Positions 23,461 to 35,928 of a stretch of DNA of 64,000 nucleotides are shown in pieces; within the stretch, counting starts at the first letter, position 1, and each line of letters opens with the position of its first letter. Under the pieces are notes generated by a model. It had not been told where the DNA came from, ran no database searches, and saw only the letters and a program-made list of their open reading frames with translations. A program made the position numbers and the translations under genes. The DNA lies in assembly GCA_025403435.1 (NCBI GenBank), contig CM046330.1:23385859-23449858 (forward strand), written 5' to 3'. This stretch comes from Artocarpus heterophyllus (Eukaryota > Streptophyta > Magnoliopsida > Rosales > Moraceae).

Positions 23461-24679
23461 TTCTTTTGTCATGGCATAGATTCGGGCGTTTATCGGTGGA
23501 GCTTCAAGTCTCCCTTGACTAATTAGTGGCCCTTCAAGGGAGGCTTGCATCTGATGCAGCTGGGCTTAAGGAGGAGGTCTCTGCGGGGCATTAGCATTCA
23601 TTAGTTTGGGGCAGTTCTTAACGAAATGGTCTTCGCGCCCATATATGAAACATTGGTTGGTCCCCAATCGGCATTCCCTTGGATGTTTCTTTCCACATTT
23701 GGCACATGGTTGGAATCGCCTGTCATTGTTGTTGCGCTGACCATCATTGTGCCTTTTGTTATCTTGGCCCTGCTGTTGTTGAGGATTACCCTTCCTCTTA
23801 TTGTTCCTCCAGTTCTGGTTGTTGTTGTTGCTGTTGTTGTTGTTGTTGTTCCTGTGGGGAGGGCGGTTCTGGTTGTTAGCATTGTTGACTTGCTGGTTGG
23901 GCTGAGGCTGGTTCCTTCTTAATTTTGACAGATGGAACTCAGCACATTGGGCTCTCATAACAACCTGTTCTTGAGTCCTTGGCAGACTTGCCCCATCAAC
24001 AATTGCAACAATGTCAGGTCTAAGGGCCCTGATCAACCTTCTGAGCCTTTCACCTTCGTTCATAACCATCCCTAGGCATAGACGAGCAAGCTGGTCGAAT
24101 TTTTGTGACCACATCAGTGACTGTCATATCCCCTTGGTGCAAGCTTTCGAATTCCTCATAATGCTTCCTTGTAACATTCATATGGAAGAACTTTGTGTTG
24201 AACTCTTGAGCAAAATCAGCCCATGACATCTCTTCAACATTTCTACTCTGTTCGATGCCATCCCACCAAATTCTGGCCTACATAGTAAGGCAGTACGAGG
24301 CACAGAGGACCTTTTCATTGTCCGTGAAATCCATGAGTCGTAAGGTGGCCTTAATTGTCTTTAACCATCCTTGTGCGACCAATGGGTCCTTTGAACCCTC
24401 AAAGTCAGCTGGCTTGACTCTCTTCCATTTGACCAAAAGAGGTTCCTGATAAGCCACTCTTGGTTCAGCAGTAGGAGCTGGGACTTCATTTACTTGGGCT
24501 TGTGGCTGCGGTGGAGGAGGAGGCACATCATTGCCTCGTGGTTCACCATTCTGGCCATTGGCCCTTAATGCAGCAATCTCCCTTCTTTGATCCTCCAATT
24601 GCCTTTGTAGTTCAACGATCATCGTCATAAGTCTCTCGTTAGTTTGGGTGCGGGTCTGCATTCTTCTGTGGCCGTCCAT
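23461..24679 (-). pseudogene. E2 gag
   Basis: Starts MDGHRRMQTRTQTNERLM at 24679, matching E1; an upstream in-frame Met is not shared and was not chosen. The Pro-rich linker, gag domain and poly-Asn stretch are followed by the zinc knuckle CAKCGKKHPREC...YGREDHFVKNCP, in which the first Cys of the second knuckle is Tyr/Gly-altered. A stop at about 24279, a frameshift near 24110 and a stop at about 23566 (Gln to TAA) break it. Confidence 0.87.
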
Positions 24680-24878
24680 TGTAAATTTCCTAAAATAATT
24701 AGGACTAAGAAATGATCTTCCATTCATGAGACAGGTTTTCACTACCATATCATTAATCATTAATCATTCAAACCTTAATCTTATCATCATACTTGCAACA
24801 ATACATCTAACTTAATATCATACTTACTTGGAGGACTTGGATCGATGTATGGCGATATGAATTGTAATTGGAAGATTT

Positions 24879-24890
24879 GCTCTGATACCA
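24879..24890 (-). other. Primer-binding site of E2
   Basis: The minus strand reads TGGTATCAGAGC, an exact initiator-Met PBS, 5 bp from the LTR. Confidence 0.9.
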
Positions 24891-24895
24891 AAGCC

Positions 24896-27826
24896 TGAAA
24901 CGCCCCTTAATTTGGACGTCACAAATGTCGTTACATACTTACATTCGTACATACATAAACTTTAAAATTATAAATAATATCAAACTTAATCATTACTATT
25001 AATTTTAAAAGTACTTAAACTTACGTTACCAGCATCCATTCATACGTTTTTTTTTATTTTAAACTTAACGTTGTTTCGAAAAGCATTGTTTAAATTATTC
25101 CTTATCATAATTTATTCATTTATACTCTAAATTAATCATGAACTTATATAATAATATAGGTTTGTCAATTTGTAAAATCAGGACTTATAAAAATATCACA
25201 TTAAAACTCTTTGATCATCACATCATTAGAAATCCATTTGTTCCCACAGTTTGGCAGCCGAACTTGGGACTTTGGCAGGCCGAACATCATCGGTAGGCCG
25301 AAATTCCCTCAACCGGCAGGCCGACAGAGGCTTTGCAACTCGGATTAAAAATTCATCCATGTTCGGTAGGCCGAAAAATTAGATCGGCAGGCCGAACCTC
25401 TGGTTTTCGGCAGGCCGGCCATAGAGTTCGGCAGGCCGTCCGAGACCAAAATTCCTTTGGAAAACTTAATTTAAAACATACCAACTTTGCATAAAATATA
25501 GCGGAAGTTCATAATTCATAAAAAAATTGATAAAATAACTTATAAAGCCATAATATAAGTATTCTTAAAAACTTAACATAAAAAAATTGTTCAAAAATAT
25601 ATACAAAACTTGATTAAATCATAAAATCATTTTCTTGGCGTGCTTCCGGTTACAATTCATCGTTCATGTTGCTCACATGCCTTCCCAGGTCCTCCACCTA
25701 GTCCATGATTCTCTTACCCTTATCTACAACATGACATATAAAACATGATTAAGCTAAAGCTTAGTAAGTACATATATTCTTACAATTTAAAACATTTTAT
25801 AAATGTCATCATCATCATCATCATTGTCATCGTATCATAAAAGTGCCATAAGCACAATTTCATAGAACATATCTTTCGTAACGTTCACCATTTTAAAACT
25901 TAATCCATTTTATCTTAAGGGCCCAAGTGTTGCACCATAACATCATCATAGGCGCGCCGTCATGAGAGGAGAAGGGTAGCTAATCCCAAACCAAACATGA
26001 CATCATAACATAACATTTCATAACATTGGGTATGCAACACTTATTAGGTGATACATATATACATACTTTCATTCTTTGAAACATGTCATCATCATACATG
26101 CATATCTTTAAAATCATGAAATCTTTCATAAGAAATCCTTTAAGGAAAAATCATCATAAAATCATCATGAATATCCTTGTAAAACATATCATCAATCCTT
26201 GTAAAATCATGTGTCATGTTGCAGGTGAGAAGGTACTTACCTTATCGTTAGCTTACTTAACCTTAAAAAAAAAACACTTGGTGACGACGCCGCGGTCTCG
26301 ATGTGCTCGCTTCCTTGAGTGTTCATGCCATTTATCATTTAAAGATGCAATAAAAATCAATACTTATCATGAAATATTCACACACATGACATTTATTCAT
26401 ATAATATTCTCATATACATACACTTATGTATTCATTCACCACATTTCAGACATATCCTATAATCATCATCATATTATCATGCATAAATTTATTTATTTTT
26501 TTTATCATAAAACCTTTTAAACATACACAACATTTCATAACAAAAATCCAGAAATAACATTTATTAAAACATTTTTCTTATTGAATTCCCATAACAATTT
26601 CATAACATATAAATAAAACACATTCATCTTTCATACTCATACATATGCATATTATAATAATTTTTCATGAAAACCTCATATTTACCCCTTGAATAATCAT
26701 TACATTTTTTTTTATACTTTCAAAATTATACAGTAACATTACTGTGAAGAGTAGAAGATAGAAATATCATATTTTCATAAAACATTCATATGACATGAAA
26801 TTAGAAAGCACCACATAACATATATGCATAACATCACATTTAAAATTTCGAGACAAAACACAATACCTATAGAAAGATATTGTAGACGAAACGAGGAGAA
26901 GAATTTCTTTTCAAAAATACCAGAGAAAACCGAATACATACCTTGAATTAACCAACGAAATAAGATTTTTCTTTCAATGTACTCAGAAAATTTTCGAGAG
27001 AGAGAGAGAGAGAGGAAGAACTCGTGGAGAAGAGAAGAGAAAGAGAAATGAAAGATTGTCTTTGAAATTTTTCTGAGAGGAAAACGTGAGAAGGAGAGAA
27101 AATAATGAAAAAGGAAACGTTAAAAATTTTTAACGTATTAAACTTAATTAATGGGAATTCAATTCCCTTCATTAAGTCAGATTTTTTCTGACTGTTAAGG
27201 GCTGTTGGCGTGGAAGGAAAGAAGAGAAGAAGGAAAGTCCAATCTCCCACTCAATACTTACCATGTTTTTCCCTATTTAAATTGGAAACCATATAAATTG
27301 ACATAAATCATGCAAGTCAAACCCCTTTTATTTCCTTAACTGATAAAACATTCCATTATGATGCCAATTAATCACATTAAATCACCCAATTAACGTAATT
27401 AACTTAGCCATAATTTTGGAGAGATTTATGCTGACTGCTCGTCAGCCATGTTCGGCCTGCCGGTTTTCCCCTTCGGCCTGTCGGTTCCAGCAAGTTCGGC
27501 CTGCCGGTGAGGTTCTTCTGCCTGCCGTTCTCGGGCAAGAAGTTGGGCCTGCCGAGCTTAAAAGTTTGGCCTGCCGATCTGTCATTAAATACCATAACAT
27601 AAAACATTCATACATCATTGCATCATAAATAAACATATGCTTAGAATTTCACATAAACACTAGAGCACAACGATCCCATGCAGTCGTCACCTGTCACAAA
27701 ACTTGTCATAAAAAGTTAGTAACATGCACATCACATATCATATCATATAACGTTGTTATTAATAACATTCCTTATTAACGTTACTAACTTAACGTGGTTC
27801 GTTACATGAAATAGGCGGGCGTTACA
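24896..27826 (-). repeat. 5' LTR of E2
   Basis: A near-identical copy of 17095-20004, with motif blocks at 25247-25442 and 27447-27582 and GGCGCGCC at 25951-25958. Some motif units that are decayed in the other LTR are intact here (for example CCGGCAGGCCGACAG), so the two copies have lost CpGs independently. Confidence 0.93.
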
Positions 27827-30399
27827 ATAATTACGTTAATTGGGTGATTAATTGGCATATTTATGGATTAATTTCCTCATTTAAGGAAATAAAAGGTTTG
27901 ACTTCACATTAATTGGTATTGTTTTTAATGGTTTCCTGTTTTTAAAGGGCAAAAATATGGTAAGTGAGATTAATAGTTTTGACTTTCCCTTTTTACTCTC
28001 CTTCCTCCACGCCAATTAGCCACCATTTGAGTCAGAAAATTTCTGACTTAATGAAGAGTTTTGACTCTCCTTTGTACGTTATGCCATTAATTTTACATTA
28101 AAAATTTTTAATGTTATTTTTCTCCATTTTTCTCTTATCCTCTCATGTCTCCTCTCATTCATTTCTGAGACGTTTTCTCCTTCATCTCTTCCTCTTCTCT
28201 TCTCCACGAATTCTACACCTCTTTCTCTCTCTCTCGAAAAATTCTCTGCAAGAAATTGAAAGAAAATCTGATAATTTTGTTGGTTGAATTCAAGAATTTG
28301 AGAAGAAAATCTTTTAAGGAAAGAACTCAATTTTTTTCGATAATTCTAAAAAGAATTTCTCCTCCTCAATTCGTCTACAATATCTTTCTCCAGGTATTGT
28401 ATTTTGCTCTGAATTTTTAATATGTTATTCATGTATGTGTTATGTGATGTTCTTCCAAGTCTCAAGTAATTTCGATGTTTCTATGATAAGTTATGAATTT
28501 TCTATCCTCTACCCTTCATAGTAAAATATTGTTGTTTGGCTATGATGCATGAAAAATGTAATTTTTATTCAAGGGGTAAATGTGTTTTGTTTTTTACGAA
28601 ATTTGGTAAGAATGTTCATGTATGTGTTATGATATAGACTACAAAGTTTGGTAATGTTTTGATGAGCGTATTTTATGTTATGAAATTTCTATGAGGTTAG
28701 GTCAAGAAAACTGTTTTAGCAATGTTATTTTTTTGGATTTTCATTTTATGAAATGTTTTATATATTTAAATGATTTTATTGATGATGAAATAATTTTATG
28801 ATATTGAAATGCATGATAATAAGATGTTTGTATGAATTTTAAAATTAAAATAAATGTATTTTAAATTGTTAGAAAAATGTATGGTTTGTTTTTACATGCT
28901 TAATGTAATTTTTTTGATTTAAGAAAAATCATGATAACATGTTTATGTGATGATAATTTTATGTTTTGACAATTATGGTTATGAATTATGTTTGTAATAA
29001 GATGAATTTATATGTGACGGTATATGAATGGATGTTTTATGATAAGTATTAATTTTATTGTATTTTTAAATGGATAAATGGCATGAACACACAAAGGAAC
29101 GAGCACATCGAGACCGCGGCATCGTCACCAAATCATATTAAGGTAAGTACATTCTCACCTGCAACATGATGTGATTTAAAAAGTTTGATGTTATGTTCAT
29201 GATGATATTTATAATGATTTTATGATGATTTCCTTAAAGGATTTCTTATGAAAGATTTTCATGATTTAAAGTTATGCATGTTTGATTATGGCAAATTTCT
29301 AAGCATGAAAGTTATGTATATATGTATCACTTAATATATGTTGCACACCAATGTTATGATATGATATTTTATGATGTCATGTTTGGTTTGGGATTAGCTA
29401 CCCTTCTCCTCTCATGACGGTGCGCCTATAATGATGTTTATGGTGCAACACTTGGGCCCTTAAGATAAAATGGAATAAGTTTTAATATGGTCAATGTAAT
29501 GAAAGATATGTTTCTATGAAATTGTGCTTAAGGCGTTTTTATGATATGATGATGATGATGATGATGTATATGAAATGTTTTAAATTATGAGAATTATATG
29601 TACTTACTAAGCATTAGCTTATTCAAGTTTATGTCATGTTGCAGATAAGGGTAAGAAAATCATGGATTAGGCGAAGGACATGGGAAGGCGTGTAAGAATA
29701 AAGTACGATGAATTGTAACCGAAAGAACACCAAGAAGAAAGTTTATATGTTTTTTTAATCAAGTTTTATAATTTGGACATATTTTATGATAAGTTTTAAA
29801 GAATACAAGAACTATGTTTTTATATTTTATTTCATCATTTTAAAAATTTTGATCTTCTGCATTTTTATGCAAAGTTGGGTTTTGTCTTAAAATTAAGTTT
29901 CCTGAAAAACTTTTGGCTCGATCGGCCTGCCGAACATCATTGGTCGGCCTATCGATGTTTGAAGGTTTGGCCTGCCGAACGTTGATAGGTTTTTAAGCCC
30001 AGATTTGCAAAGCCTCTGCCGGCCTATCGGTTGAGGAATTCCGACCTGCCGATCATGTCCGGCCTGCCGAAGTCTCAGGTTCGGCCTGTCGAACTGTGGG
30101 AGCAAATAAGTTATAAATGATGTGATGTTTTTATAAGTTATGATATTACAATTTTGGTATATCTTTTTTATTAAAATAAGTTTATGATTAATTTAAAGTA
30201 TAATTGAATTAATTATGCTATGGAATAAGTTAAGCAATGTTATGTTGTAAAAAAAAAATATGAATGGATCTTGGTTAAGTATGTTTAATTATATATAAAA
30301 TTTAAAGTATCGTATAAGTTTTGTAATTATGTTTATGTTTAAAGTTCAAATAAGTATGAATGTTACGAAACCTGTGGCGTCCGTAAGGGGGGCGTTACA
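27827..30399 (+). repeat. 3' LTR of E1, second part
   Basis: Begins with the second ATAAT copy and continues the E1 LTR from TACGTTAATTGGGTG to GGGGGGCGTTACA. It contains the 3' motif block (29916-30098) and a mutated GGTGCGCC at 29419-29426. Together with 16706-17094 it makes about 2960 bp, close to the 2990 bp of the 5' LTR. Confidence 0.92.
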
Positions 30400-30404
30400 G
30401 GGTG
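30400..30404. repeat. Target duplication of E1, right copy (GGGTG)
   Basis: Pairs with GGGAG at 8793-8797. Confidence 0.68.
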
Positions 30405-31925
30405 CGGGGGCAATAATGCACATTCACGTGAAAGCATTCTCACGTGCACAGTAAAAGCAATCAATGCACATTAATGTGCAGAAGTCATTCAAAAAAAAAA
30501 AGGGAAAGGAAAGCCATTAATGCCACCCACTTGAAGAAGCAGGTTTACATTATAAAAAAAAGAAGGTGATGACATATAAGTTGTTAATGCACTCTAATGT
30601 GCAACACAGACAGTTGTGTTTCTTGTCCACTGCGCGTGGAACAATCCGTGAAGAAGAAGATGAAGTCCAAAGGATCTTTTGGCCCAGTTGAGAGCTTTGG
30701 GCCTATCAAATTTCAAAGGTAACGCAGCAAATTGTTGCACAGTAAACCACCCAATGAAGACTACAAAATTGGAGCAGGGAATTATGAATAACTTACAAGA
30801 AGACCTTTGTAATTTTTTTTCTTTTTTTTTTATGAGTTGTAATTTTAATTATCCAAAAGGGCCCGGTAAAAAATCCATTGTTTATTTTCATGCTTTATTT
30901 TCATGTGATGATTGTGATAACATGTTCATGCATTATAACATGTCATCTAGGAAAGTGTCCACTTATAGTTATTGTAACATGACATGCATACACTTGCATA
31001 TTATTTTTTTTATAAAGGTGTTTATAAAATGATTTAATATGTATTAGAATTAATTTAATGAGATTAAATTTATTGAGTTGGTTTTATAGAATCTTAATTT
31101 ATTAATCAATCGAATAATGTGAATTTAGTTTTAATAATTAAGACTTGGTAAAATTCACATTATTTCTAAGTTATCTAATTTTAAATTGTTTAATGTTGGG
31201 AAGCATAGACAATTTATAAAAAATTTAGATTTTTAGAAAATCTGGTAATTTATTTAAGTAAAAGTAGAATGGGATTCTATTAACACATAGTATAACCTAG
31301 TAATTAAAAATTATTTTTATTTACTACAGTTATGAAACATATGATGTTTTATAAGATGAAACACATCTTTTAAAATAATGAGTGGGAGAAAGTACTATGA
31401 CAATATAACCTGCGGTCTCCACTATTAGCACAACACCGTGAGATTTAGGTGGCGCCTCGCGACGCTTTGATTTCGTCCTCCCTACAGAGGGTGTCTATTT
31501 AAATTAATAACAAGGTTGGCTTCCAAGAACTAGGATTTTACAATGTATTTCAAAATTGACCTACCCTACAGTGGCAATTTTGAGTTAAGTTGTCAAAATT
31601 TGAAATAATGGGTTACACTCATAAAGATATAATTAAATTGTTAATTATATCTTGACCAAAATAAACAGTTATTAATAAATATAGAAAATATGAGATATTT
31701 TGAATATATTTATTAATTGAGAATGTCTCAATTCAATTCATAAATAATTTGGCCTACCCTGCGGCGACATTTTATTTATTAAAATTGAATAATCGTGGAA
31801 TTAGTAAAATATTTTTGTGTTTTTTCATTTGCATCATGCATCACGTTTACTATTCCAAAACATATATTTATGATGTTTATGCAACCATTTAATTTATGTT
31901 ATTTTATTTATTTATTACAACAACA
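30405..31925 (+). other. Right part of copia-1 leader
   Basis: A long non-coding leader between the E1 insertion and copia-1 gag. It holds a perfect 16-bp palindrome TGCACATTAATGTGCA (30465-30480), related CACGTG and TAATGTGCA repeats, and two similar phrases CCTACCCTACAGTGGCAA (31560-31577) and CCTACCCTGCGGCGACA (about 31753-31769). The longest open stretch (30679-31032) has no recognisable domain and is probably chance. Confidence 0.7.
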
Positions 31926-32819
31926 ATGTCTAATCCAATCATCGCTATTCTCTCAAATTAAAAATTAACCGGAGATAATTTTGTCAAGTGGAAGAGTAAC
32001 ATCAACATTGTACTAATTTGCAAAAATTAAAAATTTGTCTTGACGGAGAAATGTCTTCCATGGCGTGTTACCAATGCTCCTCGTAATGTACGAGAAGTAT
32101 ATGATCATTGGATCGAGTCAAACAACAAGGCCCGTTGTTTTCTTTTGGCTGGCATGTTTGACGTGCTTAGGATGAAGCACGAAAGCATAGAGACCGCTTA
32201 TGAGATAATGCAGTCTCTATAAGACATGTTTGGCAAGCCTTCTAAAAAGGCTCGCCATGAAGCCGTTAAGGCGGTAATGAATGCCAAAATGAAGGCAGGG
32301 ATTTCGGTCAGAGAACATATTCTCAACATGGTTAACTATCTCTTTGAGGCTGAAGTAAACGGGGTAGTGATAGATGAAGCCACACAGGTGGGGATGATTT
32401 TGGAAACCCTCTCCACTACGTTCCTTCAGTTGAAAAGCAACTATTTCATGAATAAGCTGAAATATAAAATGACTGAGTTGCTTAATGAGCTTCAAACCTT
32501 TGAGTCTATTTCGAAAGAAAAGACCAAAGAAGGTGAGGCAAATGTTGTAGAAGGTCAACCCTCCTCTTCCACTCGAAAGAATAAGAAGAGGAAGAGGACT
32601 GAAGGAAGTGATAAGTCTAAAAATAGAGGGCAACCTAAAAAGAACAAAAGTAACAACAACAAAAAGAGCTCAAAGCAAAAGAAGCCTAATGGAAAATGTT
32701 ACCACTGTGGCGTAGTTGGGCACTGGAAGAGAAACTGCAAGAAGTATCTTCAAGAGCTCAAGGAAAAGAAGAACAACGGTAAATCAGATTTTCTCATTTT
32801 AGAAGCTTGTTTAGTTGAA
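31926..32819 (+). pseudogene. copia-1 gag
   Basis: The start MSNPIIAILSN is followed by stops (about 31959, 32028 and 32220) and the gag body NFVKWKSNINI...ARCFLLAGMFDVL...LLNELQTFES, then a Lys-rich region and a zinc knuckle CYHCGVVGHWKRNC (32697-32738) in CX2CX4HX4C form. Typical size for Copia gag. Everything up to integrase is in the same frame, as in Copia polyproteins. Confidence 0.88.
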
Positions 32820-33160
32820 GATGATACTTCACCTTGGACAATTGATTCAGGGGTAACTAACCATGTTTGTTCTTCTTTGTAGATGCTTAGTTCTTCAAGG
32901 GAGCTTGCCGATGAGGAACAAACGATGAGAGTGGGAACATGAGAGGTTGTTTTGGCAAGAGCAGTGAGAGTTATTAAACTTTATTTTAGAAATAAGTTTT
33001 TAATTTTGAACAATGTCTATTACATTCCTTGTTTTCGTAGAAATTTGATTTCTATTACTAGGTTGTTTGAACAAATGTTTAATGTTTCTTTTAAAAATAA
33101 TTATGTTCATATTTCTAGAAATGGTTTGAATATTTGTTCTGCGTATATGAAAATAGGCCT
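32820..33160 (+). pseudogene. copia-1 protease
   Basis: The active site reads WTIDSGVTNHVCSS (D-S-G intact, Ala to Val), followed by stops at 32880-32882 and about 32940. The sequence NNVYYIPCFRRNLISI is typical of Copia proteases. A one-base deletion in an A-run near 33147 shifts to the integrase frame. Confidence 0.82.
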
Positions 33161-34290
33161 TACACTTTGAGGTCCAACAAAAAATCACTGCTTAATACCG
33201 AAATGTTCAAAGTTGAACAACCAAAACCCAAGAAGCAAAAGATTTCTTCTGGTAATGAAACATACCTATGGCACCTTAGATTAGGTCACGTTAACCTTGA
33301 TAGAATTAACATACTAGTAAAGGATGGTCCTTTAAAAACACTAAAAGTTAGTTCTCTACTAGTTTGTGAATCTTGTCTTGAAGGTAAAATGACCAAAAGG
33401 CCTTTCTCTGCAAAAGGCGAAAGGGCCAAGGAACCACTTGAGCTAATACATTTAGACGTATGCGGTCCATTGAATGTACAAACATGTAGTGGTTATGAAT
33501 ATTTCATCACATTTATTGATGATTATTCAAGGTATGGTTACATATACCTAATGCAAAGGAAATCTGAAACTTTTAGAAAGTTCAAAAAATTCCAAGCAGA
33601 AGTTGAAAAGCAATTAGGAAAGATGGTGAAAAGTCTTTGATCTGATCGAGGAGGGCAATACCTTGATACTGAATTCAAGGACTATATGATAGAACATGGT
33701 ATTCTATCACAACTCACCACACCTAGAACACCACAACAAAATGGTGTTGTAGAGAGAAGAAATCGGACGTTGCTAGATATGGTGAGATCTATGCTCAGCT
33801 ACTCATTATTACCCACTTCATTTTGGGGATATACACTACATACTACAGTATATCTTCTAAACATAGTTCCATCTAAGTATATTCCAAAAACACCTTTAGA
33901 GTTATGGAATGGTCGCAAACCTAGTATGCGACATATCCGTATATAGGGGTGTCCAGCACATGTGCTAAAAGGAAAGACCAGGAAGCTGGAACCACATTCT
34001 GAAGTATGCCTGTTTGTGGGATATCCAAAGGGAACGAGGGGAGGTTTGTTTTATAGTCCACAAGAAAAGAAGGTATTTACATCGACAAGCGCCACTTTTC
34101 TAGAGAATGATTATATGACAAATGATAAACCTCGTAGCAAAATTGTACTTGAAGAGTTACTTTCTGATCAGATCAGACCACAACCGACAACCGTTGTTGA
34201 AGGACAAAATGAGGAGACCACATCTTTCGATCAGAATGTCATACCACCTCGACATAGTGGGAAGGTTGTGAGACCACCTGTTCGTTATAG
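33161..34290 (+). pseudogene. copia-1 integrase
   Basis: GAG-pre-integrase zinc region LWHLRLGHVNLDRI...CESCLEGKMTKRPF, core HLDVCGPLN...FIDDYSRYGYIY, SDRGGQYLD and QQNGVVERRNRTLLDM, so the D, D, E residues are present. Stops lie at about 33638 (just before SDRGG) and 33945 (Trp to TAG). Confidence 0.88.
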
Positions 34291-35250
34291 GGAAATTAGA
34301 GAAGCACATGTTGCTATCTCTGATAATGGTGAGGATGATCCATTGATATATCGTGATGCAATGAAAGATTCTGAGAAGGAAAAATGGTTGGAAGCTATGA
34401 ACCTTGAAATGGAGTCAATGTACTCCAATTTAGTCTAGGAACTTGTAGACCTACCTAAAGGGATAAAACCCATAAGGTGCAAATGGATTTACAAGAAGAA
34501 AAGAGGAGTGGATAGGAAAGTTGAGACTTTCAAAGCAAGGCTTGTGGCAAAGGGTTATACCCAAAAGGAAGGAGTTGACTATGAAGAAACTTTCTCGCCT
34601 GTAGCTATGCTTAAATCCATTTGGATTCTTTTATCTATTGTTGCTTGTCTTGATTATGAGATATGGCAAATGGATGTCAAGACTGTCTTTTTAAATGGCT
34701 ATCTTGAGGAAAGCATCTATATGGTTCAACCAGAAGGTTTTGTAGTCAAAGGTCAAGAGCAAAAAGTTTGCAAGTTGTAGAGGTTCATCTATGGACTCAA
34801 GCAAGTTTCAAGATCATGGAACTTGAGATTTGATGAGGCAATCAAATCTTATGGTTTCGAGCAAAATATTGATGAACCTTGTGTATACAAGTACATCAAA
34901 GATAAGAAGGTGGTCTTCTTAGTTCTTTATGTAGATGATATCCTACTCATTGGGAATGATGTAGGCGTATTATCTAATGTAAAGAAATGGCTCGCCAACC
35001 AATTCCAAATGAAAGATTTGGGAGAGGCAAGTTATGTTCTTGAAATCTAACTCATAAGAAATCGCAAGAACAAACTGTTGGCGCTGTCTTAGGCATCGTA
35101 TATCGATAAAGTGCTTATCAGATTTTCGATGCAAAACTCCAAGAAAGGCAATTTAATTACAGGTCATGGAGTTTATCTTTCAAAAGAGCAGTGTCTTAGG
35201 ACACCTCAAGAGGAAGAAAACATGAGACGGGTACCCTATGCATCTGCAGT
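34291..35250 (+). pseudogene. copia-1 reverse transcriptase
   Basis: Reads [72 protein letters not shown] and the catalytic YVDDILLIGND (about 34928), then DLGEASYVLEI. Stops at about 34436 (Trp), 34778 (Gln), 35048 and 35088 break it. Domain order after integrase confirms Copia. Confidence 0.9.
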
Positions 35251-35914
35251 GGGAAGTCTAATGTATGCCATGTTGTGTACAAGACCTGATATTTGTTATG
35301 CGGTGCGTATAGTCAGACCGTATCAATCCAACCTAGGATTAGATCATTAGGTAGCGGTTAAACATATTCTCAAGTATCTCAGGAGAACGAGAAACTATAT
35401 GCTGGTATATTCCGGTGAGAATTTGATTCATATTGGATACACTGATTCTAATTTTCAATCAGACAAAGACATACGTAAATCTACGTCTGGATCAGTGTTT
35501 ACTTTTGGTGGTGGAGCCATAGTTTGGAGAAGCATCAAACAATCTTGGATTGTTGATTCAACTATGGAAGCTAAATATGTGGCTGCTTGTGAAGTAGCTA
35601 AAGAAGCTGTTTGGCTCCGTAAGTTCTTAAGTGATCTGGAAGTCGTTCTAGGCATGGATAAGCCACTCACACTGTATTGTGACAATGGCGGTGCAGTGGC
35701 AAATTCAAGAGAACCTAGAAGCCACAAAAGAGAAAAGCATATAGAGAGAAAATATCATTTGATCAGAGAAATAGTACATCAAGGCAATATGAAAGTTGTG
35801 AAGATAGCGTCGGATAACAACCTTGCCGACCCTTTCACCAAGACGTTACCTGCAAAAAGCTTTGAGGGACATTTGGAAGGCTTAGGTCTTAGAGACATGT
35901 CTCACCTGTTTTAG
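35251..35914 (+). pseudogene. copia-1 RNase H
   Basis: Reads SAVGSLMYAMLCTRPDICYA, a stop at 35348 (Trp to TAG), then GYTDSNFQSDKDIRKSTSG, WRSIKQSWIVDSTMEAKYVA, LYCDNGGAVA and ASDNNLADPFTKTLP. Ends in a TAG at 35912-35914, followed directly by the polypurine tract. Confidence 0.9.
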
Positions 35915-35928
35915 GGCAAGTGAGAGAT
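35915..35928 (+). other. Polypurine tract of copia-1
   Basis: GGCAAGTGAGAGAT directly before the 3' LTR is the usual Copia arrangement, with a purine-rich run abutting TGTTG. Confidence 0.82.

Larger units (their letters stand above)
17095..27826 (-). mobile_element. Tekay/Del-type chromovirus E2 (Ty3/Gypsy), inserted in the 3' LTR of E1
   Basis: A complete element of 10.7 kb on the minus strand: LTRs of 2910 and 2931 bp, intact PBS, gag-pol in one frame apart from one frameshift, polypurine tract and exact target duplication. It belongs to the same family as E1 by coding sequence and LTR layout, but the LTR ends differ (…GGCGTTTCA against …GGCGTTACA), so it is a different subfamily. The two LTRs are very similar by eye. 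This fits a younger insertion than E1, as nesting requires. Confidence 0.94.
8798..30399 (+). mobile_element. Tekay/Del-type chromovirus E1 (Ty3/Gypsy), inserted in copia-1 leader and itself interrupted by E2
   Basis: LTRs of about 2.99 kb starting TGTAACACCC and ending GGCGTTACA enclose a PBS, gag with a zinc knuckle, and pol in the order protease, RT, RNase H, integrase, then a C-terminal chromodomain-like segment ending in VEEATWEREDDM. That ending and the very long LTRs fit the Tekay (Del) lineage of chromoviruses. The 3' LTR is split by E2 at 17094/27827. About nine in-frame stops and two single-base deletions break the coding region. Confidence 0.92.

Noticed and set aside
30679..31032. 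117-codon open frame in the copia-1 leader
   Set aside because: No similarity to a known domain, low-complexity C-terminus, and placed in the known non-coding leader of a Copia element.
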